Numbered from the stretch's first letter, positions 1-9,559 are shown. The stretch is DNA of 64,000 nt from Jeotgalibacillus soli (GCF_000829435.1 NZ_JXRP01000009.1:558001-622000); one strand, 5' to 3'. Made by a program: numbers and translations. The notes: generated by a model from the sequence alone, not told the origin.

Positions 1-1
1 C

Positions 2-1084
2 CTTGCAGAAAAACAAATGGTGCTTATAGCGCGAGCGACAAGTCAAAGCGCACGCATATTATTATTTGATGAGCCAACAGCTCCTCTTAGCCTCGAAGAA
101 ACAAAGCATTTCTTTCGTGTAGTCGATCAGTTAAAGAACGAAGGAATTGGAATTGTTTTTATCTCACATCGTCTTCCGGAGATCTTTGAACTATCCAATC
201 GGATAACGGTTATGCGGGATGGGAAAACGATCGAAACAGCCGAGACAGCGCAAACAAGTCCGCAAGAAATGGTGCAGATAATGCTTGGACGTACGTTGGA
301 TGAACAGCTGGATCGTGGCTCCCGATCATCTTCTGTTGGGGATGAGCTGCTGCGTGTAAGTCATCTATCAGATGGAGGAATCGTTCAGGATGTGAGCTTT
401 TCCGTCTCGTCTGGAGAAGTAGTCGGAATTGTAGGACTTGTAGGAGCAGGAAAAACAGAAACAGCAAAAGCATTATTCGGCATGCAGCAAAAAATAAAGG
501 GAGAGATTCATCTAAATCACCAGCCCCTGAGGCTAAAACACCCGGTTGATGCCATTGAAGCGGGCTTTGCGTTGATTCCTGAGGAGCGAAGAAAAGAAGG
601 ATTATTTATTGAAGAATCCATTCGAGTTAATACAAGTTTTCCGCATTTGAAAAAATGGTTTAAATGGCTATGGATCCAAAAAAAGAAAGAAACAGCAGAA
701 GCAAGCTCCGTTATAGACCGTCTTCACGTTAAGGCACAGCATAGTGAACAAGTGGTCGGCAGTCTGAGTGGAGGGAATCAACAGAAAGTAGCGATTGGTA
801 AATGGCTGCTTGGCGACGCGAAGGTTTTTCTTTTTGATGAACCAACAAAGGGTGTGGATGTAGGAGCCAAAGCAGAGATTTTTCGTCTGATTGATAATCT
901 TGCCGAGCAAGGAAAAGGGGTGCTTTATTTCTCCTGTGAAATAGACGAAGTGATCCGCGTATCCGATCGCATTTTAATCATGTACGATGGAACCATTGTC
1001 AAAGAACTCTCGCCTGATGAGGTGACGCAGGACCGGATCTTGCTGTATGCGAGTGGTGGAAAGGAAGGAACAAATGAAAGATAA
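2..1084 (+). CDS. Sugar ABC transporter ATP-binding protein (RbsA/MglA type), 5'-truncated
   Basis: This is the C-terminal part (360 residues) of a double-domain ATPase that powers uptake of a simple sugar at the cytoplasmic membrane. The frame is already open at position 2, and the residues before the first ATG (LAEKQ) fit the family pattern, so the gene begins upstream of the window. Seen in order: first-half Walker B (LLFDEPTAPL) and H-loop (FISHRLPEI), second-half Walker A (GLVGAGKT), ABC signature (LSGGNQQKVA) and second Walker B (LFDEPTKGVDVG). It overlaps the permease gene by 11 bases, so the two are translationally coupled. The substrate (ribose, galactose, xylose or another sugar) cannot be read from the sequence. 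The locus lies next to ywjG, where Bacillus normally has pyrG. Confidence 0.93.
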   Translation, partial: LAEKQMVLIARATSQSARILLFDEPTAPLSLEETKHFFRVVDQLKNEGIGIVFISHRLPEIFELSNRITVMRDGKTIETAETAQTSPQEMVQIMLGRTLDEQLDRGSRSSSVGDELLRVSHLSDGGIVQDVSFSVSSGEVVGIVGLVGAGKTETAKALFGMQQKIKGEIHLNHQPLRLKHPVDAIEAGFALIPEERRKEGLFIEESIRVNTSFPHLKKWFKWLWIQKKKETAEASSVIDRLHVKAQHSEQVVGSLSGGNQQKVAIGKWLLGDAKVFLFDEPTKGVDVGAKAEIFRLIDNLAEQGKGVLYFSCEIDEVIRVSDRILIMYDGTIVKELSPDEVTQDRILLYASGGKEGTNER

Positions 1085-2060
1085 GATCATCGATTTTCTA
1101 TTTAAATACGGGGCAGTGCTGTTAATGGCTGTCGTCATTTTAGTTTTTAGTCTGTACAGTCCTTATTTCTTTACATATGGAAATATAACGGATATTTTAC
1201 GCTCCATATCCATCGTGACCATTCTAGCGTTAGGCGTAACGTTCACGTTAATCGTCAACGGCTTTGATTTGTCTGTTGGTTCGACGATGTCGCTCGTCAC
1301 AGTAGTAACAGCATCATTTATGGTCTGGTACGAGCTGCCGCTGTGGCTGGTGATCATTCTGCCGATTGCTGTTGGAATGCTGGTTGGGCTTTGGAATTCA
1401 TTAATGATCGTAAAACTGGGCATTCCAGATTTACTTGTTACCCTTGGAACGATGTATATTGTTGCAGGGATTCACCGTACCTATACGGAAGGCTACTCCA
1501 TTTACAATAACATGCCGCTGACAAGCGGAGCGATAGCGCCGGGTGCCTTTTACGACAGCTTCTTATGGCTTGGACAGGGGCATATTTTAGGGCTGCCGGT
1601 CCCTGTTTGGCTCATGATTGGCTTAATCGCCCTTGTCTATTTTCTCTTGCATCATACAAGATGGGGAAGAATCCTTTACATGACCGGCGGAAATGCAGAA
1701 GCAGCAAGACTGTCAGGTATTCGTGTAGGAAAGGTGAAAATGATTGCTTACATGATCGCCGGGGTATTTGCCTCTATTGCTGGAATTCTGTTTGCTGCTC
1801 GTGTTGGATCCGGTCAAATGGATGCAGGAGCACCGTTGTTAATGGAAGCGGTAGCTGCCGTGTTTGTTGGGTTCTCTGTTTTTGGAGCGGGGAGACCAAA
1901 TGTCATCGGAACCTTCTTTGGAGCGGTTCTAATTGGGGTTTTATTAAATGGGCTGACGATGATGAATTTACCATACTATGCTTTTGATATTGTCAAAGGC
2001 GGCGTGCTCGTTCTGGCGCTTGCCGTAACGTATGTATATGCAAAAAGAAAAGCTGTATAA
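1074..2060 (+). CDS. Sugar ABC transporter permease (RbsC type)
   Basis: Predicted 328-residue membrane subunit of a BPD_transp_2-family sugar importer, partner of the preceding ATPase. The ATG at 1074 is chosen because a strong ribosome-binding site (AAGGAAGG, 1061-1068) lies before it; a longer in-frame version would start inside the ATPase gene without one. Hydrophobic segments run the length of the protein. The motifs LGVTFTLIVNGFDLSVGS near the N-terminus and GIPDLLVTLGTM in the middle are typical of RbsC/XylH-type permeases. No periplasmic-type binding protein gene follows; it may lie upstream of the window. A terminator hairpin follows the stop. Confidence 0.94.
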   Translation: MKDKIIDFLFKYGAVLLMAVVILVFSLYSPYFFTYGNITDILRSISIVTILALGVTFTLIVNGFDLSVGSTMSLVTVVTASFMVWYELPLWLVIILPIAVGMLVGLWNSLMIVKLGIPDLLVTLGTMYIVAGIHRTYTEGYSIYNNMPLTSGAIAPGAFYDSFLWLGQGHILGLPVPVWLMIGLIALVYFLLHHTRWGRILYMTGGNAEAARLSGIRVGKVKMIAYMIAGVFASIAGILFAARVGSGQMDAGAPLLMEAVAAVFVGFSVFGAGRPNVIGTFFGAVLIGVLLNGLTMMNLPYYAFDIVKGGVLVLALAVTYVYAKRKAV

Positions 2061-2071
2061 GGATAAAAGAA

Positions 2072-2118
2072 AGGCAAGCGGGACCAGGGGAAAATGGAGC
2101 CTGCTTGCCTGTTTCATT
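2072..2118 (+). terminator. Terminator-like hairpin between convergent genes
   Basis: Inverted repeat AGGCAAGC...GCTTGCCT, extended inward with one wobble pair, followed by GTTTCATTTG. It separates the sugar permease (+) from ywjG (-) and may work for the permease transcript. Confidence 0.6.
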
Positions 2119-2147
2119 TGTTAGGAATGTTCAGCTAGAGATCTATT

Positions 2148-2669
2148 TTATTCATAATCCTCTATCATCTCGTCAATGGTAAACTTCAGACCGTGATACA
2201 AATAAAGAGCAGCAATACTGGATGGAAATCCAAATCGCGTGCCATCTTCAGCTGGAAGAATTCCTTTGATGATCTGTGTGTTGAGGTGGACATCAGCAAG
2301 TGATACAAGGTCATGTTCGGAATCCTTTACGGCGCCTGAGATAACGACAAATGGAATAAATTGATCCGTAAGCTGCTGTGCAAGCTGAATGGCTTCTGCG
2401 TCAGTAGATCTGCGTGTAACAAGCAGCACGCGATCCGCAATCGTTAGTTCTTCTGCATTCAGCAGCGCCTGAGCGCTTTGCAGCGGTTCCTCTCCATGAA
2501 TGGCTTCCGCAGCGATACCCTTCATTTCATTAAAGCCCTTTATATAAATAATGCCTTCACCTACGGCTGCTTGTGCAAGGAGACGGGCACCGTTTTCTAA
2601 CTCAGCCTCTTCTTTGCTGTGAAGCCTTGTTAATAATCCGGATAGCTGTGTGGTAAACATCTTCAACAT
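2148..2669 (-). CDS. ywjG: DUF2529 protein, YwjG-like
   Basis: A 173-residue cytoplasmic protein of the DUF2529 family, recognised by its N-terminus (MLKMFTTQLSG), the region LLAQAAVGEGIIYIKG and its place beside spo0F. The family has a SIS-like alpha/beta fold but no established function. The start at 2669 has an AAAGGA about 10 bases upstream; an internal ATG at 2660 is an alternative. It is transcribed divergently from spo0F. In Bacillus the neighbour on the far side is usually pyrG; here it is a sugar ABC transporter, which points to a rearrangement breakpoint. Confidence 0.88.
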   Translation of the reverse strand: MLKMFTTQLSGLLTRLHSKEEAELENGARLLAQAAVGEGIIYIKGFNEMKGIAAEAIHGEEPLQSAQALLNAEELTIADRVLLVTRRSTDAEAIQLAQQLTDQFIPFVVISGAVKDSEHDLVSLADVHLNTQIIKGILPAEDGTRFGFPSSIAALYLYHGLKFTIDEMIEDYE

Positions 2670-2722
2670 CGTTCAACATTCCTTTCCGTGAACCATTAAT
2701 TGCGTTTCATTATAGCTTTTAT

Positions 2723-2795
2723 TGTCGAAGTATGTAAAACGATTCTTTCTTATTAAAAAAGCAAATTAGCAGGAGTTGTGCAATAACTGTAGAAT
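2723..2795 (+). promoter_or_regulatory. spo0F control region: 0A box and SigH promoter
   Basis: A perfect Spo0A box (TGTCGAA, consensus TGNCGAA) lies at 2723-2729. Downstream is a strong SigH match: -35 GCAGGAGTT at 2769-2777 (consensus RNAGGAWWW) and -10 GTAGAAT at 2789-2795 (RNNGAAT), 11 bases apart. This is the arrangement known for spo0F in Bacillus, where Spo0A~P and SigH raise phosphorelay capacity at the onset of sporulation. The untranslated leader would be about 80 bases. Confidence 0.75.
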
Positions 2796-2880
2796 ATACC
2801 ATAATAAAGTAAGAAAAATAAAAAACAGTGAAAAAAATAGCAGGCATAGATGTCTGATTATCTTTAATGGGGTGGAAAAG

Positions 2881-3246
2881 TTGAAAGAGAAAATTTTGAT
2901 CGTGGATGATCAGTTTGGCATCCGGATTTTACTTAATGAAGTGTTAAACAAAGAGGGCTACAAAACGTACCAGGCTGCCAATGGCCACGAGGCGTTGGCT
3001 TTACTTAAAGAAGATCCTGATCTAGTGCTGCTTGATATGAAAATTCCGGGAATGGACGGAATTGAAATTCTTAAGCGAATGAAGCAAAAGGTGCCGGATA
3101 TTCGTGTTGTCATCATGACCGCATATGGTGAGCTGGATATGATTCAAGAAGCAAAGAATTTGGGAGCTCTTACACATATTGCAAAGCCGTTTGATATTGA
3201 TGATATTCGTCAGGCAGTGAAGAAATATCTGCTGCAAGGGGCATAA
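2881..3246 (+). CDS. spo0F: Sporulation initiation phosphotransferase Spo0F
   Basis: A 121-residue single-domain response regulator that passes phosphate from sporulation kinases to Spo0B and on to Spo0A. The TTG at 2881 is chosen because GGGGTGG lies just upstream and the protein then begins like known Spo0F ([10 protein letters not shown]); the longer reading frame adds an unrelated N-terminus. Receiver-domain residues are intact: acidic pocket D9/D10, phospho-acceptor D52 in LLDMKIPG, T80 in IMTAYGE and K102 in AKPFD. There is no output domain, as expected. It stands alone under the SigH/0A-box promoter and is followed by fbaA. Confidence 0.95.
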   Translation: MKEKILIVDDQFGIRILLNEVLNKEGYKTYQAANGHEALALLKEDPDLVLLDMKIPGMDGIEILKRMKQKVPDIRVVIMTAYGELDMIQEAKNLGALTHIAKPFDIDDIRQAVKKYLLQGA

Positions 3247-3310
3247 TAATTGAACCCGCGCTATTGAAACCGCTTTAATTGTGGGATTTTTCACAAATAA
3301 GTGTGAAACG

Positions 3311-3339
3311 TAGTCAATAGGCGTATTTTTTGATATGAT
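3311..3339 (+). promoter_or_regulatory. Possible SigA promoter for fbaA
   Basis: TAGTCA at 3311-3316 and TATGAT at 3334-3339 with a 17-base spacer, about 100 bases before fbaA. The -10 is good and the -35 is weak (4 of 6). Confidence 0.35.
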
Positions 3340-3435
3340 ACAAGTGAAAATATTTGTTGAGTCACAAGGATATGCACATACATATTCCTGGATTCCAGCG
3401 ATTACATCACTTAAATATAAGGAGGAACAAACAGT

Positions 3436-4293
3436 ATGCCTTTAGTATCTATGACAGACATGTTAAATAAAGCAAAAGAAGAAGGATATGCAGTTGGTCA
3501 ATTCAATTTGAACAACCTTGAGTTCACTCAAGCGATTCTTCAAGCAGCAGAGGAAGAAAAATCCCCTGTTATTCTTGGTGTATCTGAGGGTGCTGCTCGT
3601 TACATGAGCGGATTCAAAACAGTTGTAAAAATAGTAGAAGGTCTTCTTGAAGACATGAAGATCACTGTTCCTGTTGCGATCCACTTGGATCACGGTTCTA
3701 GCTATGAAAAATGTGTCCAGGCGATTGAAGCAGGATTTACTTCTGTCATGATCGATGCTTCTCACGGTCCTTTTGAAGAAAATATTGCAACCACTTCTAA
3801 AGTAGTTGAGTATGCCCATGCAAAGGGAGTTTCTGTCGAAGCTGAGCTAGGAGTAGTTGGCGGACAGGAAGATGATGTTGTCGCTGATGGCGTTATCTAC
3901 GCAGATCCAGCAGAATGTAAGGAGCTTGTTGAGCGTACTGGAATCGACACATTAGCGCCTGCATTAGGTTCTGTTCACGGTCCTTACAAAGGTGAACCAA
4001 ACCTCGGTTTCAAAGAAATGGAAGAAATCGGCGCTGCTACTGGTGTTCCGCTTGTCCTTCACGGAGGAACAGGAATTCCTACAAAAGATATCCAAAAAGC
4101 GATCTCTTTTGGAACGGCTAAAATTAATGTAAACACAGAAAATCAAATCGCTTCCGCGAAAAAAGTTCGCGAAGTATTAGCGGCTGATTCTGAAGTATAT
4201 GATCCACGTAAATATTTAGGACCTGCTCGCGAAGCAATTAAAACAACAGTTGCTGGTAAAATGCGTGAATTTGGTTCTTCAAACAAAGCGTAA
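3436..4293 (+). CDS. fbaA: Class II fructose-1,6-bisphosphate aldolase
   Basis: A 285-residue zinc enzyme that cleaves fructose 1,6-bisphosphate into glyceraldehyde 3-phosphate and dihydroxyacetone phosphate in glycolysis, and condenses them in gluconeogenesis. The motif [13 protein letters not shown] carries the catalytic Asp85 and the zinc ligand His86; further family motifs are [12 protein letters not shown] and LHGGTGIP. The length is normal for the Bacillus enzyme. A near-ideal ribosome-binding site (AAGGAGG) precedes the ATG. It sits in the standard spo0F-fbaA-tal order. Confidence 0.97.
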   Translation: MPLVSMTDMLNKAKEEGYAVGQFNLNNLEFTQAILQAAEEEKSPVILGVSEGAARYMSGFKTVVKIVEGLLEDMKITVPVAIHLDHGSSYEKCVQAIEAGFTSVMIDASHGPFEENIATTSKVVEYAHAKGVSVEAELGVVGGQEDDVVADGVIYADPAECKELVERTGIDTLAPALGSVHGPYKGEPNLGFKEMEEIGAATGVPLVLHGGTGIPTKDIQKAISFGTAKINVNTENQIASAKKVREVLAADSEVYDPRKYLGPAREAIKTTVAGKMREFGSSNKA

Positions 4294-4344
4294 TTGATTA
4301 CCTCGGTTTCCACGATATAAGGAATTGAGTCAAATCATTTGAGG

Positions 4345-4455
4345 GGCTGACTCATTGAAAAGAGCCGGACATCAAATAGGCTGATCGTATGTAAAAGCGT
4401 GTATATTTCGCTCGAAATTGATCACCCTATTTGAGTCTTGTTTTTGGAGTCAGCC
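4345..4455. repeat. 111-bp nested inverted repeat with GGCTGACTC/GAGTCAGCC ends (MITE-like)
   Basis: Terminal arms GGCTGACTC (4345-4353) and GAGTCAGCC (4447-4455) enclose a second inverted repeat, CAAATAGGCTGATC (4373-4386) against GATCACCCTATTTG (4420-4433), with one mismatch. It fills the fbaA-tal intergenic region. It could act as a terminator for fbaA (TTTTC follows), but the size and nested ends look more like a small non-coding mobile element. The same end sequence, GAGTCAGCC, occurs beside the transposase remnants at 53.87 and 54.34 kb. Confidence 0.5.
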
Positions 4456-4509
4456 TTTTCATTCATAGAGAATTATTTGAAAATTTAGTCAAGAATAGGG
4501 GATGCAAAG

Positions 4510-5151
4510 ATGAAATTTTTTATTGATACGGCAAATATGGATGAAATTAGAGAAGCGCATTCATGGGGAATCGTTGCAGGAGTAACAACAAACCCTACTT
4601 TAGTAGCAAAAGAAAATATTACATTTCATGATCGCTTGCGTGAAATCACCAATTTGGTAGATGGATCGGTAAGCGCTGAGGTCATTGCGCTAGATGCAAA
4701 AGGAATGATTGAGGAAGGTCTAGAATTAGCTAAAATTGCACCCAATATCACCGTTAAAGTCCCCATGACACCAGATGGAATGCAGGCGGTTGCGGCTCTA
4801 GCAAAAGAAGGAATTAAAACGAATGTTACGCTGGTATTCAGTGCGAACCAAGCCCTTCTAGCTGCAAGAGCAGGAGCTTCATACGTATCGCCATTCCTTG
4901 GAAGATTGGATGATATCGGCCATGATGGGCTTGAATTAATTGACACCATTTCCGATATTTTTGCCATCCATGATATCCAGACGGAAATTATCGCAGCATC
5001 CATCCGTCATCCTCAACATGTCACTGCTGCTGCTTTAAAAGGGGCGCATATCGCTACTTGCCCATTAAAAGTATTGAAACAGCTGTTCCATCACCCATTG
5101 ACAGATAAAGGAATCGAAGCATTTCTAAACGATTGGAATGCACAAAAATAA
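4510..5151 (+). CDS. tal: Transaldolase (TalC/MipB subfamily)
   Basis: A 213-residue small transaldolase that moves dihydroxyacetone units between sugar phosphates in the pentose phosphate pathway. Schiff-base Lys83 lies in NITVKVPMT, with the family motifs FIDTAN at the N-terminus, VTTNPTLVA, and SPFLGRLDD later on. Fructose-6-phosphate aldolases share this fold, but the location after fbaA matches Bacillus ywjH/tal. The ribosome-binding site is AGGGGATG just before the ATG. It is separated from fbaA by the nested inverted repeat. Confidence 0.94.
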   Translation: MKFFIDTANMDEIREAHSWGIVAGVTTNPTLVAKENITFHDRLREITNLVDGSVSAEVIALDAKGMIEEGLELAKIAPNITVKVPMTPDGMQAVAALAKEGIKTNVTLVFSANQALLAARAGASYVSPFLGRLDDIGHDGLELIDTISDIFAIHDIQTEIIAASIRHPQHVTAAALKGAHIATCPLKVLKQLFHHPLTDKGIEAFLNDWNAQK

Positions 5152-5330
5152 TTTTGTCAACTTACCATTTCTTTCACATTATTGGGATTAATGTGCACAT
5201 ACTAAGGGAAAGTCATCAAAGAAGCATCGTGTGGTGAGGGTCGAATTGTTGAATAGCATGATTACACCAAAAATTGCAGCAAACCAATTCGCGATTCTTC
5301 CTTCTAGGAATAGCGAAAGGAGCTTCAGCC

Positions 5331-6617
5331 ATGGAGAAACTGAAAATTGAAGGGGGTCACCCGTTAAAGGGGACCATAAAAGTCAGCGGAGCAAAAAATA
5401 GTGCTGTTGCGTTGATCCCAGCGACTATTTTGGCAGACTCCCCAACAATTATTGAAGGCTTGCCGGACATTTCGGATGTGAGGACACTTCAAGAACTGTT
5501 GGAGGAAATAGGTGGAAGCGTTGTCTTTCAAGATGGTGAAATGCGTGTTGATCCATCCGGAATGGTAGCAATGCCTCTGCCTAGTGGCCGAGTAAAGAAA
5601 CTGAGAGCGTCTTATTACCTAATGGGCGCGATGCTGGGACGTTTCAAAAAAGCAGCAATCGGACTTCCTGGAGGCTGCCATCTTGGGCCCAGGCCGATTG
5701 ATCAGCATATAAAAGGCTTTGAAGCCCTCGGTGCCAAAGTTACGAATGAACAAGGTGCCATTTATCTCCGGGCAGATGAATTAATCGGTGCACGCATTTA
5801 TTTAGACGTTGTGAGTGTAGGTGCAACGATCAATATCATGCTTGCTGCTGTGAGGGCGAAAGGGCAAACGATCATCGAAAACGCAGCAAAAGAGCCTGAG
5901 ATTATTGATGTGGCGACCTTGCTTAACAATATGGGGGCAAGGATTAAAGGAGCAGGCACAAATGTCATTCGAATTGATGGTGTAGAAGAAATGAGCGGAA
6001 CACAACATACCATTATTCCTGACCGAATTGAAGCAGGTACTTATATCATTCTTGGCGCCGCTGCAGGAGATGGTGTAACAGTTGAAAACGTGATTCCTCT
6101 TCATATGGAATCATTGATTTCAAAGCTTCGTGAAATGGGTGTGCCGATTACAGTGGAAGATGAATCGATTTATATCGGAAAATCTGACAAGCTTCGAGCA
6201 GTAGACATCAAAACGCTTGTATACCCTGGTTTTCCAACTGATTTGCAGCAGCCTTTCACAACGCTTCTAACCCGTGCCGAAGGATCGTCTGTCGTAACGG
6301 ATACCATCTATTCTGCACGTTTCAAGCATATTGATGAACTCAGAAGAATGAATGCCAACATCAAAACAGAAGGACGTTCAGCCATTGTCTATGGAGTAAC
6401 AAAGCTGCAGGGAGCCAAAGTGAAAGCGAGTGACCTCAGAGCCGGGGCCTCACTTGTGATTGCTGGCTTAATGGCAGAGGGTATTACGGAAGTAACAGGA
6501 CTTGATCATATTGATCGCGGCTATAGTGATCTGGTTGAGAAATTAACAGGGCTCGGTGCTGTGGTTTGGCGGGAGAAAATGACAGAAGAAGAGCTTGATC
6601 AAGTGAAAAACACGTGA
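5331..6617 (+). CDS. murAB: UDP-N-acetylglucosamine 1-carboxyvinyltransferase, MurA2-type paralogue
   Basis: A 428-residue enolpyruvyl transferase that transfers enolpyruvate from PEP to UDP-GlcNAc, the first committed step of peptidoglycan synthesis. The ATG at 5331 has GAAAGGAG just upstream and gives the family N-terminus MEKLKIEGG; the longer frame is rejected. The fosfomycin target Cys116 is present in [12 protein letters not shown]. This is the murAB (murZ) paralogue by its position between tal and glpX; a second MurA lies at 31.9 kb. The C-terminal tail after AVVWREK is slightly extended and charged. Confidence 0.96.
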   Translation: MEKLKIEGGHPLKGTIKVSGAKNSAVALIPATILADSPTIIEGLPDISDVRTLQELLEEIGGSVVFQDGEMRVDPSGMVAMPLPSGRVKKLRASYYLMGAMLGRFKKAAIGLPGGCHLGPRPIDQHIKGFEALGAKVTNEQGAIYLRADELIGARIYLDVVSVGATINIMLAAVRAKGQTIIENAAKEPEIIDVATLLNNMGARIKGAGTNVIRIDGVEEMSGTQHTIIPDRIEAGTYIILGAAAGDGVTVENVIPLHMESLISKLREMGVPITVEDESIYIGKSDKLRAVDIKTLVYPGFPTDLQQPFTTLLTRAEGSSVVTDTIYSARFKHIDELRRMNANIKTEGRSAIVYGVTKLQGAKVKASDLRAGASLVIAGLMAEGITEVTGLDHIDRGYSDLVEKLTGLGAVVWREKMTEEELDQVKNT

Positions 6618-6626
6618 AGGAAAAAA

Positions 6627-6662
6627 TAGTATAACACATTAAAGGTTTAATGTGTTATACTA
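6627..6662. promoter_or_regulatory. Perfect 16-bp AT-rich palindrome upstream of glpX
   Basis: TAGTATAACACATTAA (6627-6642), loop AGGT, and its exact reverse complement (6647-6662). The stem is AT-rich and has no T-run after it, so it is a poor intrinsic terminator for murAB. It lies 36 bases before the glpX start. The right arm contains TATACT (6656-6661), a good -10-like hexamer. An operator for glpX or a structured leader are both possible. Confidence 0.55.
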
Positions 6663-6698
6663 ATCCCTGGATAAAAAGTTCAGAAGGGAATGGATCAC

Positions 6699-7661
6699 AT
6701 GGAACGTAGTTTATCAATGGAGCTAGTACGTGTCACGGAAGCAGCAGCCCTTGCCTCTGCCAGATGGATGGGAAGAGGACTTAAAAATGAGGCGGATGAC
6801 GCTGCCACGACGGCTATGAGAGATGTGTTTGATACCATTCCGATGAAGGGGACCGTTGTAATTGGTGAAGGCGAGATGGACGAAGCGCCTATGCTCTACA
6901 TTGGAGAGAAGCTCGGCACAGGATATGGACCGAGAGTGGATGTAGCTGTGGACCCGTTGGAAGGCACGAATATTGTTGCATCAGGCGGCTGGAATGCTCT
7001 TGCCGTTTTAGCAGTAGCTGATCATGGGCATCTGCTTAATGCACCAGATATGTACATGGATAAAATCGCAGTTGGTCCGGAAGCTGTTGGTCAAATTGAT
7101 ATTAACGCATCGGTTTTGGACAACCTTAAGGCAGTAGCAAGAGCCAAAAACAAAGATATTCAAGACGTGGTTGCCACGATTTTGAATCGCCCGCGCCATG
7201 CAAAAATCATTGAAGAGCTAAGAAGTGCAGGCGCTAGAATTAAGCTCATTAATGATGGAGATGTTGCAGGAGCCATCAACACGGCTTTTGATGTCACGGG
7301 TGTAGATATCTTGTTTGGTTCAGGTGGTGCTCCAGAAGGAGTTATTGCTGCGGTAGGTTTAAAATGCTTAGGCGGAGAAATTCAAGGCAAGCTGATCCCT
7401 CAGAACGACGAAGAAGCAGAACGCTGTAAAGCGATGAATATCGACGTAAACAAAATCTTGCTGATGGAAGACCTTGTACGCGGAGATGACGCGATTTTCG
7501 CTGCTACTGGCGTAACGGATGGGGAGCTCCTTAAAGGGGTTCAATTTAAAGGAACATATGGTGAAACCCATTCACTGGTTATGCGTGCGAAATCGGGTAC
7601 GATCCGATTTGTTGAAGGAACACACAGCCTGAATAAGAAACCAAACCTAGTAATGAAATAG
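6699..7661 (+). CDS. glpX: Class II fructose-1,6-bisphosphatase GlpX
   Basis: A 320-residue gluconeogenic phosphatase that hydrolyses fructose 1,6-bisphosphate to fructose 6-phosphate. It begins [20 protein letters not shown], nearly identical to the Bacillus family; the ATG at 6699 is 10 bases from GAAGGG, whereas the upstream in-frame ATG at 6690 is too close. Metal-binding motifs [12 protein letters not shown] and VDPLEGTN and the phosphate-binding stretch [11 protein letters not shown] are intact. With fbaA nearby it forms the FBP node. A strong hairpin follows. Confidence 0.96.
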   Translation: MERSLSMELVRVTEAAALASARWMGRGLKNEADDAATTAMRDVFDTIPMKGTVVIGEGEMDEAPMLYIGEKLGTGYGPRVDVAVDPLEGTNIVASGGWNALAVLAVADHGHLLNAPDMYMDKIAVGPEAVGQIDINASVLDNLKAVARAKNKDIQDVVATILNRPRHAKIIEELRSAGARIKLINDGDVAGAINTAFDVTGVDILFGSGGAPEGVIAAVGLKCLGGEIQGKLIPQNDEEAERCKAMNIDVNKILLMEDLVRGDDAIFAATGVTDGELLKGVQFKGTYGETHSLVMRAKSGTIRFVEGTHSLNKKPNLVMK

Positions 7662-7680
7662 GATGTAATTGCCTAAGATT

Positions 7681-7723
7681 AAGAAGCTTCGACACGTTCT
7701 CTGATAGAATGTCGAAGCTTCTT
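7681..7723 (+). terminator. glpX terminator hairpin
   Basis: Perfect 14-bp stem AAGAAGCTTCGACA / TGTCGAAGCTTCTT with a 15-base loop, followed by a pyrimidine-rich but not pure T tract (CCTCATT). Confidence 0.65.
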
Positions 7724-7735
7724 CCTCATTAAACA

Positions 7736-7764
7736 TTGATTGTGACCTCAATTATGGGTAAAAT
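7736..7764 (+). promoter_or_regulatory. Putative SigA promoter of rho
   Basis: TTGATT (7736-7741) and TAAAAT (7759-7764) with a 17-base spacer. This would give a rho leader of about 150 bases. Confidence 0.5.
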
Positions 7765-7805
7765 AGGGATGGTTTATTACATCGAACAGCCGAATGTTGA
7801 CCATT

Positions 7806-7885
7806 TCAACGATTCAATGAATCAACCCTCTTTTCTTCTAGCAAAAAACCCTTACCAATCCAATTTTCTCACTAATACAAAGCTA
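7806..7885 (+). promoter_or_regulatory. C-rich, G-poor rho leader (candidate rut site)
   Basis: By my count this stretch has about 23 C against 4 G in about 77 bases and no obvious stem. That composition is what Rho loads on. Rho is known to limit its own synthesis in Bacillus by acting in its leader, so this is a reasonable autoregulatory site. The composition is seen; the function is inferred. Confidence 0.45.
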
Positions 7886-7923
7886 GATAGAAAACTGAAA
7901 AACAGATAAAGTGTGGTGTACTA

Positions 7924-9216
7924 ATGGAAGAATTAAAAATGTCGTCACTTGATAATATGAAACTCAAAGAATTATATGAGCTGGCGAAAGAATATCGTGT
8001 TTCTTACTATAGTAAATTGACGAAAAAGGAATTAATTTTTGCGATTTTAAAGGCTAGAGCAGAACAAGAAGGCTTCTTTTTCATGGAAGGTGTTCTTGAA
8101 ATTATTCAGTCAGAAGGATTCGGTTTCCTTCGTCCAATTAATTATTCTCCAAGCTCGGAAGATATTTATATTTCTGCTTCCCAGATCCGTCGTTTCGATT
8201 TGCGAAATGGCGATAAAGTATCAGGCAAGGTTCGTCCTCCTAAGGAAAACGAGCGCTACTTTGGACTGCTGCATGTAGAAGCAGTCAATGGTGACGATCC
8301 TGAAACCTCGAAGGAACGCGTTCACTTTCCGGCGCTTACTCCATTATATCCCGATCGTCAAATTAAAATGGAAACACTGCCGAAGGCATTATCAACACGT
8401 ATTATCGATTTGATTTCGCCTGTCGGATTCGGTCAGCGTGGATTAATTGTAGCCCCTCCCAAGGCAGGTAAAACGATGCTGCTAAAGGAAATTGCCAATT
8501 CAATCACGACTAATCACCCTGAAGCAGAGCTAATTGTGCTTTTAATTGATGAACGCCCAGAGGAAGTAACAGACATTGAGCGTTCAGTTCAGGCGGATGT
8601 TGTGAGTTCAACCTTCGATGAGGTTCCTGAAAACCATATTAAAGTAGCGGAGCTTGTTTTGGAGCGGGCGATGCGTCTTGTTGAGCATAAACGTGACGTG
8701 ATTATCTTGATGGATAGTATTACGCGTCTTGCACGTGCCTATAACCTTGTTATTCCTCCAAGCGGACGTACACTTTCAGGTGGTATTGATCCAGCTGCTT
8801 TCCACCGTCCAAAGCGTTTCTTTGGTGCTGCACGTAACATCGAAGAAGGCGGGAGCTTAACCATTCTTGCAACCGCACTTATCGATACAGGCTCTCGTAT
8901 GGATGAAGTGATTTATGAAGAGTTCAAAGGAACAGGAAATATGGAATTGCATCTGGATCGCAACCTGGCAGAGCGTCGAATTTTCCCTGCAATCGATATA
9001 CGCAGAAGCGGTACAAGAAAAGAAGAGCTTCTTGTTCCAGCAGGTCACTTAGACAAGCTATGGGCCATTCGCCGTGCGTTGTCTGATTCTCATGACTTTG
9101 CAGAACGCTTTATGCGTAAGCTTCGCCTGTCCAAGTCCAATGAAGAGTTTTTTGAGAACTTGAATGAAGAAATGAAGGTCCACCAAAACAGCAGTTCTGC
9201 AAGCCGCAATAAATAA
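7924..9216 (+). CDS. rho: Transcription termination factor Rho
   Basis: A 430-residue hexameric RNA helicase that ends transcription at Rho-dependent sites. The start is chosen because the protein aligns from its first residues with Bacillus Rho ([15 protein letters not shown]), although the ribosome-binding site is weak (GTGGTG), which fits low, autoregulated expression. In order: N-terminal helix bundle, cold-shock RNA-binding fold (EGFGFLRP, about residues 64-71), Walker A APPKAGKT (177-184), Walker B VIILMDS, and the Q/R-loop regions [20 protein letters not shown]. It is transcribed alone after a 200-base leader. Confidence 0.97.
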   Translation: MEELKMSSLDNMKLKELYELAKEYRVSYYSKLTKKELIFAILKARAEQEGFFFMEGVLEIIQSEGFGFLRPINYSPSSEDIYISASQIRRFDLRNGDKVSGKVRPPKENERYFGLLHVEAVNGDDPETSKERVHFPALTPLYPDRQIKMETLPKALSTRIIDLISPVGFGQRGLIVAPPKAGKTMLLKEIANSITTNHPEAELIVLLIDERPEEVTDIERSVQADVVSSTFDEVPENHIKVAELVLERAMRLVEHKRDVIILMDSITRLARAYNLVIPPSGRTLSGGIDPAAFHRPKRFFGAARNIEEGGSLTILATALIDTGSRMDEVIYEEFKGTGNMELHLDRNLAERRIFPAIDIRRSGTRKEELLVPAGHLDKLWAIRRALSDSHDFAERFMRKLRLSKSNEEFFENLNEEMKVHQNSSSASRNK

Positions 9217-9347
9217 AATGACGGTTGCCTATATGAAGAGCTGCTGATATAATACAAGCAGTGCGCTTGAAAAGCGTGTTATTACATGTTATTCTTGTAA
9301 TTACTTACTCTGTTCCAGATGGTTCAGGGCGGAAGGAGATGAAAGAG

Positions 9348-9548
9348 ATGAAAGCAGGTATTCATCCTAATCACAAGACAGCAAAAGTTTCTTGTACTTG
9401 TGGTAACGAATTCGAAACTGGATCTGTAAAAGAGGACATTCGTGTTGAGGTTTGCGCTGAGTGTCACCCATTCTATACAGGCCGTCAAAAATTCGCTGCA
9501 GCAGATGGTCGTATTGATCGTTTCAACAAAAAATACGGTCTTAAGTAA
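9348..9548 (+). CDS. rpmE: 50S ribosomal protein L31, zinc-binding form
   Basis: A 66-residue large-subunit ribosomal protein. The start MKAGIHPN is the family N-terminus, preceded by GGAAGGAG; the 29-residue upstream extension in the same frame is not part of it. Four cysteines (C16, C18, C36, C39) mark the zinc-containing type, which in Bacillus is replaced by the cysteine-free YtiA form under zinc limitation. It follows rho as in Bacillus and is closed by a strong terminator. Confidence 0.97.
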   Translation: MKAGIHPNHKTAKVSCTCGNEFETGSVKEDIRVEVCAECHPFYTGRQKFAAADGRIDRFNKKYGLK

Positions 9549-9559
9549 TTGTAAATCAG

